DNA of 23,642 nucleotides, taken from contig VAXK01000204.1 in the NCBI GenBank assembly GCA_005885565.1, positions 1 through 23,642 of the forward strand, in the 5' to 3' direction. The notes under the pieces were generated by a model. That model had not been told where the DNA came from, did not search any database, and was given only the letters and a program-made list of their open reading frames with translations. Numbering within the stretch: the stretch's first letter is position 1; every line of letters starts with the position of its first letter. The DNA is from Actinomycetota bacterium. Its GTDB lineage: Bacteria > Actinomycetota > Thermoleophilia > Gaiellales > Gaiellaceae. The position numbers were made by a program, and so were the translations under genes. Below are positions 21,829 through 23,642 of this stretch, one piece after another.

Positions 21829-22619
21829 GCCTCCTCCTCTTCCGCGCCGCGCAGCCCGAGATATGCCTCGACGACCCGCGGGTTCGTGGCCACCTCCTCG
21901 AAGGAGCCCTCCGCGATCTTCACGCCGTGGTCGAGCGCGACGACCCGGTCCGAGATCCCCTCGACCACGTGCATGTCGTGCTCGATGACGAGGATGGTGT
22001 AGCCGCCGTCGTCGCGAAGCTTGGCGATCAGCTCCGTGATCTCGTGCGTCTCGGCCGGGTTCATCCCCGCCGCCGGCTCGTCCAGCAGGAGCAGGCGCGG
22101 CTCGGTCGCCATCGCGCGCGCGATCTCGAGCCGCCGCCGGTTCGCGTACGAGAGCGAGTACGCAGGCTGGTTCCAGCGATAGCCCATCAGCCGGTCGCCG
22201 AAGAAGGAGAGCTTCTCCTCGGCGACCCGGTGGATCTCCCGCTCCTCGCGAAGCGCGCGCGGAAGCCGCAGGATCGACTCGACGATCGTCGCCTTCGTCC
22301 GGCCGTACTGCGCGGCCATGACGTTCTCCTTCACGGTCATGTTCAGGAAGAGCCGCAGCGTCTGGAAGGTGCGCGCGATGCCGCGGTTCACGATCGAGTG
22401 TGGAAGGAGGCCGACGAGGCTCTTGTCGTCGAAGACGATGTCGCCCGAGTCGGGTCGGAAGATCCCGGTCACGAGGTTGAAGAGCGTCGTCTTGCCCGCG
22501 CCGTTCGGGCCGATCACGCTCACGATCTCGCCCTGGTCGACGTGCAGGTCGAGGTCGCTGATCACCTGGAGGCCGCCGAAGGCCTTGCCGACGCGACGAA
22601 GCTCGAGCAGCGCCGCCAT
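21825..22619 (-). CDS. livG: Branched-chain amino acid ABC transporter ATP-binding protein LivG
   Basis: A 264-residue ABC ATPase. Walker A GPNGAGKTT, Q-loop region RTFQTLRLFLNMTVKENV, Walker B LLLLDEPAAGMNPAET, H-loop VIEHDMHVV, and the C-terminal EGSFEEVATNPRVVEAYLG are all typical of LivG. The signature reads LSYANRRRLEIARAM instead of the usual LSYGxQRRLEIARA. It pairs with LivF as the nucleotide-binding dimer. The ATG at 22619 overlaps the livM TGA by one base (TGATG) and its own stop overlaps the livF start by four, so the three genes are tightly coupled. The C-terminus is acidic (GAEEEEA). Confidence 0.96.
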   Translation of the reverse strand: MAALLELRRVGKAFGGLQVISDLDLHVDQGEIVSVIGPNGAGKTTLFNLVTGIFRPDSGDIVFDDKSLVGLLPHSIVNRGIARTFQTLRLFLNMTVKENVMAAQYGRTKATIVESILRLPRALREEREIHRVAEEKLSFFGDRLMGYRWNQPAYSLSYANRRRLEIARAMATEPRLLLLDEPAAGMNPAETHEITELIAKLRDDGGYTILVIEHDMHVVEGISDRVVALDHGVKIAEGSFEEVATNPRVVEAYLGLRGAEEEEA

Positions 22620-23642
22620 CAGACGATCTCCACCCGCGCCGTCCCCATCAGCCCCTGCGGGCGCGCGTTCATCAGCCCGATCAGGAGCGCGCCGAGGAGG
22701 ATCAGCCTGGTCGCGCCCGCGGTCTCCTGGATCAGACGGTTCTCCCACACGAAGGCGACGAGGTAGAGCGTCGGGACGAGCGCGACCGTGCGCCAGATGC
22801 CGCGGATCTGCGTCACGAGCAGGATCGCCGCGATCAGGATCACGTAGGCGAAGTCGGCCATCTTCTCCGGATGGCGCGGGAGCAGGACCCAGTGGTCGAC
22901 CATGCGCGCCGCCAGGCCGGCGCCCTGGCCCGTGCCGGCGGTCATCCGCGGCCAGACCGCGTCCGCGATCCCGCGGAGCGCGAAGCCGAGGCCGACGAGC
23001 GCGGCGAGCACCCCGGCGAGGCGACGCCACGGCCGGAGCTTCACGAGCAGGGCGACCACGATCGCGCCGTAGAAGAGCCAGCCGGCCTGGTTCGGCGTCC
23101 GCAGGATCTCGGGCGCGCAGTTGACGATGATCGCGCCGAGGACGACGCCGGCCAGGCTCCCGGTCCCGCCGAGGATGACGACGGCGTAGACGGTGATCAG
23201 GAGGCCGATGTCGTAGTCGCCCGGGAAGGCGCCCGTGTGGATCGCGCCGTAGATCGCGCCGGTGAAGCCGGCCGTCGCGGCACCGAAGGAGAAGGCGAGC
23301 AGCTTGAGCCGGTTCACCGGAATGCTCATCGCCTCGGCGGCGAGCGGGTCCTCGCGGAGCGCGCGCCACGCGCGCCCCGTGCGCGACTCGTTGGCGAAGT
23401 AGAGGGCGCTGATCACGACCACGAACGCGCCGAGCAGGAAGTAGAAGTTCTGCTTGGTCGTGACGAGCCGGTAGCCGAAGAAGTCGAGCGGGTCGATCCG
23501 GTCGAGGCCGTTCGCGCCGCCCGTCAGATCGAGGTGGCCGAAGAAGGGAAAGTTGATGTAGTTGGCGTTGTTCACGAACGTGACGAACGCCTGGCCGAAG
23601 AAGAGCGTCACGATGGCGAGGTAGTCCCCGAGCAGCCGCCGC
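22619..23642 (-). CDS. livM: Branched-chain amino acid ABC transporter permease LivM (5' end missing)
   Basis: At least 340 residues of a LivM-type permease; the frame runs unbroken to the window edge, so the GTG at 23611 is not the start: the residues before it (RRLLGDYLAIVTLFFGQAF) already fit LivM, which usually has LRLRGDYLAIVTLGFGE. It also contains the cytoplasmic loop SRTGRAWRALREDPLAAEAMSIPVNRLKLLAFSFGA, the family hallmark that contacts the ATPases, and several membrane helices (LLITVYAVVILGGTGSLAGVVLGAIIV and others). After the usual LivM end near PNQAGWLFYGAIVV it carries additional ~130 residues with three or so further hydrophobic stretches. livH and the binding protein are expected beyond the window. 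Confidence 0.93.
   Translation of the reverse strand, partial: RRLLGDYLAIVTLFFGQAFVTFVNNANYINFPFFGHLDLTGGANGLDRIDPLDFFGYRLVTTKQNFYFLLGAFVVVISALYFANESRTGRAWRALREDPLAAEAMSIPVNRLKLLAFSFGAATAGFTGAIYGAIHTGAFPGDYDIGLLITVYAVVILGGTGSLAGVVLGAIIVNCAPEILRTPNQAGWLFYGAIVVALLVKLRPWRRLAGVLAALVGLGFALRGIADAVWPRMTAGTGQGAGLAARMVDHWVLLPRHPEKMADFAYVILIAAILLVTQIRGIWRTVALVPTLYLVAFVWENRLIQETAGATRLILLGALLIGLMNARPQGLMGTARVEIV

Overview
The window is very GC-rich (about 70% by eye) and gene-dense, with gaps rarely above 150 bp. GTG and TTG starts are frequent, and several genes show -10-like boxes only 6-8 nt before the start codon, as leaderless mRNAs do. A stand-alone ANTAR protein, a STAS protein, RsgA, and several exported proteins of unknown function all fit an actinobacterium. 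A deep-branching class such as Thermoleophilia (Gaiella-like) is my best guess, but that is inference. I see no rRNA, tRNA, IS element, integrase, phage gene or CRISPR array, and there is no gene-free stretch above 200 bp.

Layout. 1-3828 (+): the tail of an unidentified gene, an SsnA/AtzA-like amidohydrolase whose real start seems to be CTG, two exported proteins, and an internally deleted short-chain dehydrogenase. 3822-9406: a NodB/PuuE-type deacetylase (-) diverging from a small exported Ig-like protein (+); an mmsA plus beta-helix operon (-); and, divergent from mmsA, an exported His-rich protein and a class III aminotransferase. The aminotransferase and MmsA together would turn beta-alanine (or a similar omega-amino acid) into acetyl-CoA. 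9407-13634: a possible 13-codon leader ORF with a 20-bp palindrome before rsgA, an exported beta-propeller, a stand-alone cyclic-nucleotide-binding protein divergent from a metallo-beta-lactamase-fold hydrolase, and an SGNH esterase. 13652-16553 (+): a signalling cassette of soluble PAS-PAS histidine kinase, OmpR-type regulator, STAS and ANTAR proteins. 16550-19740 (-): a consensus-like promoter with an embedded 20-bp operator drives an 18-codon leader ORF, an XRE repressor and a giant DUF2339 membrane protein, all joined by overlaps. 19734-20912 (-): a class V PLP enzyme with tandem palindromes upstream. 21106-23642 (-): livM-livG-livF of a branched-chain amino acid ABC importer, running off the end of the window.

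The most interesting signals are outside the obvious genes: the autoregulation-like architecture of the XRE-DUF2339 operon and the ~300-residue tandem duplication inside the DUF2339 protein; the HK-RR-STAS-ANTAR cassette; the leader ORF/palindrome before rsgA; a dispersed palindrome family (core GGTGGCAGCCACC, three copies); a recurring leaderless-promoter geometry; the deleted SDR; and the CTG start. No wholly novel defence or metabolic system could be demonstrated from the sequence alone.
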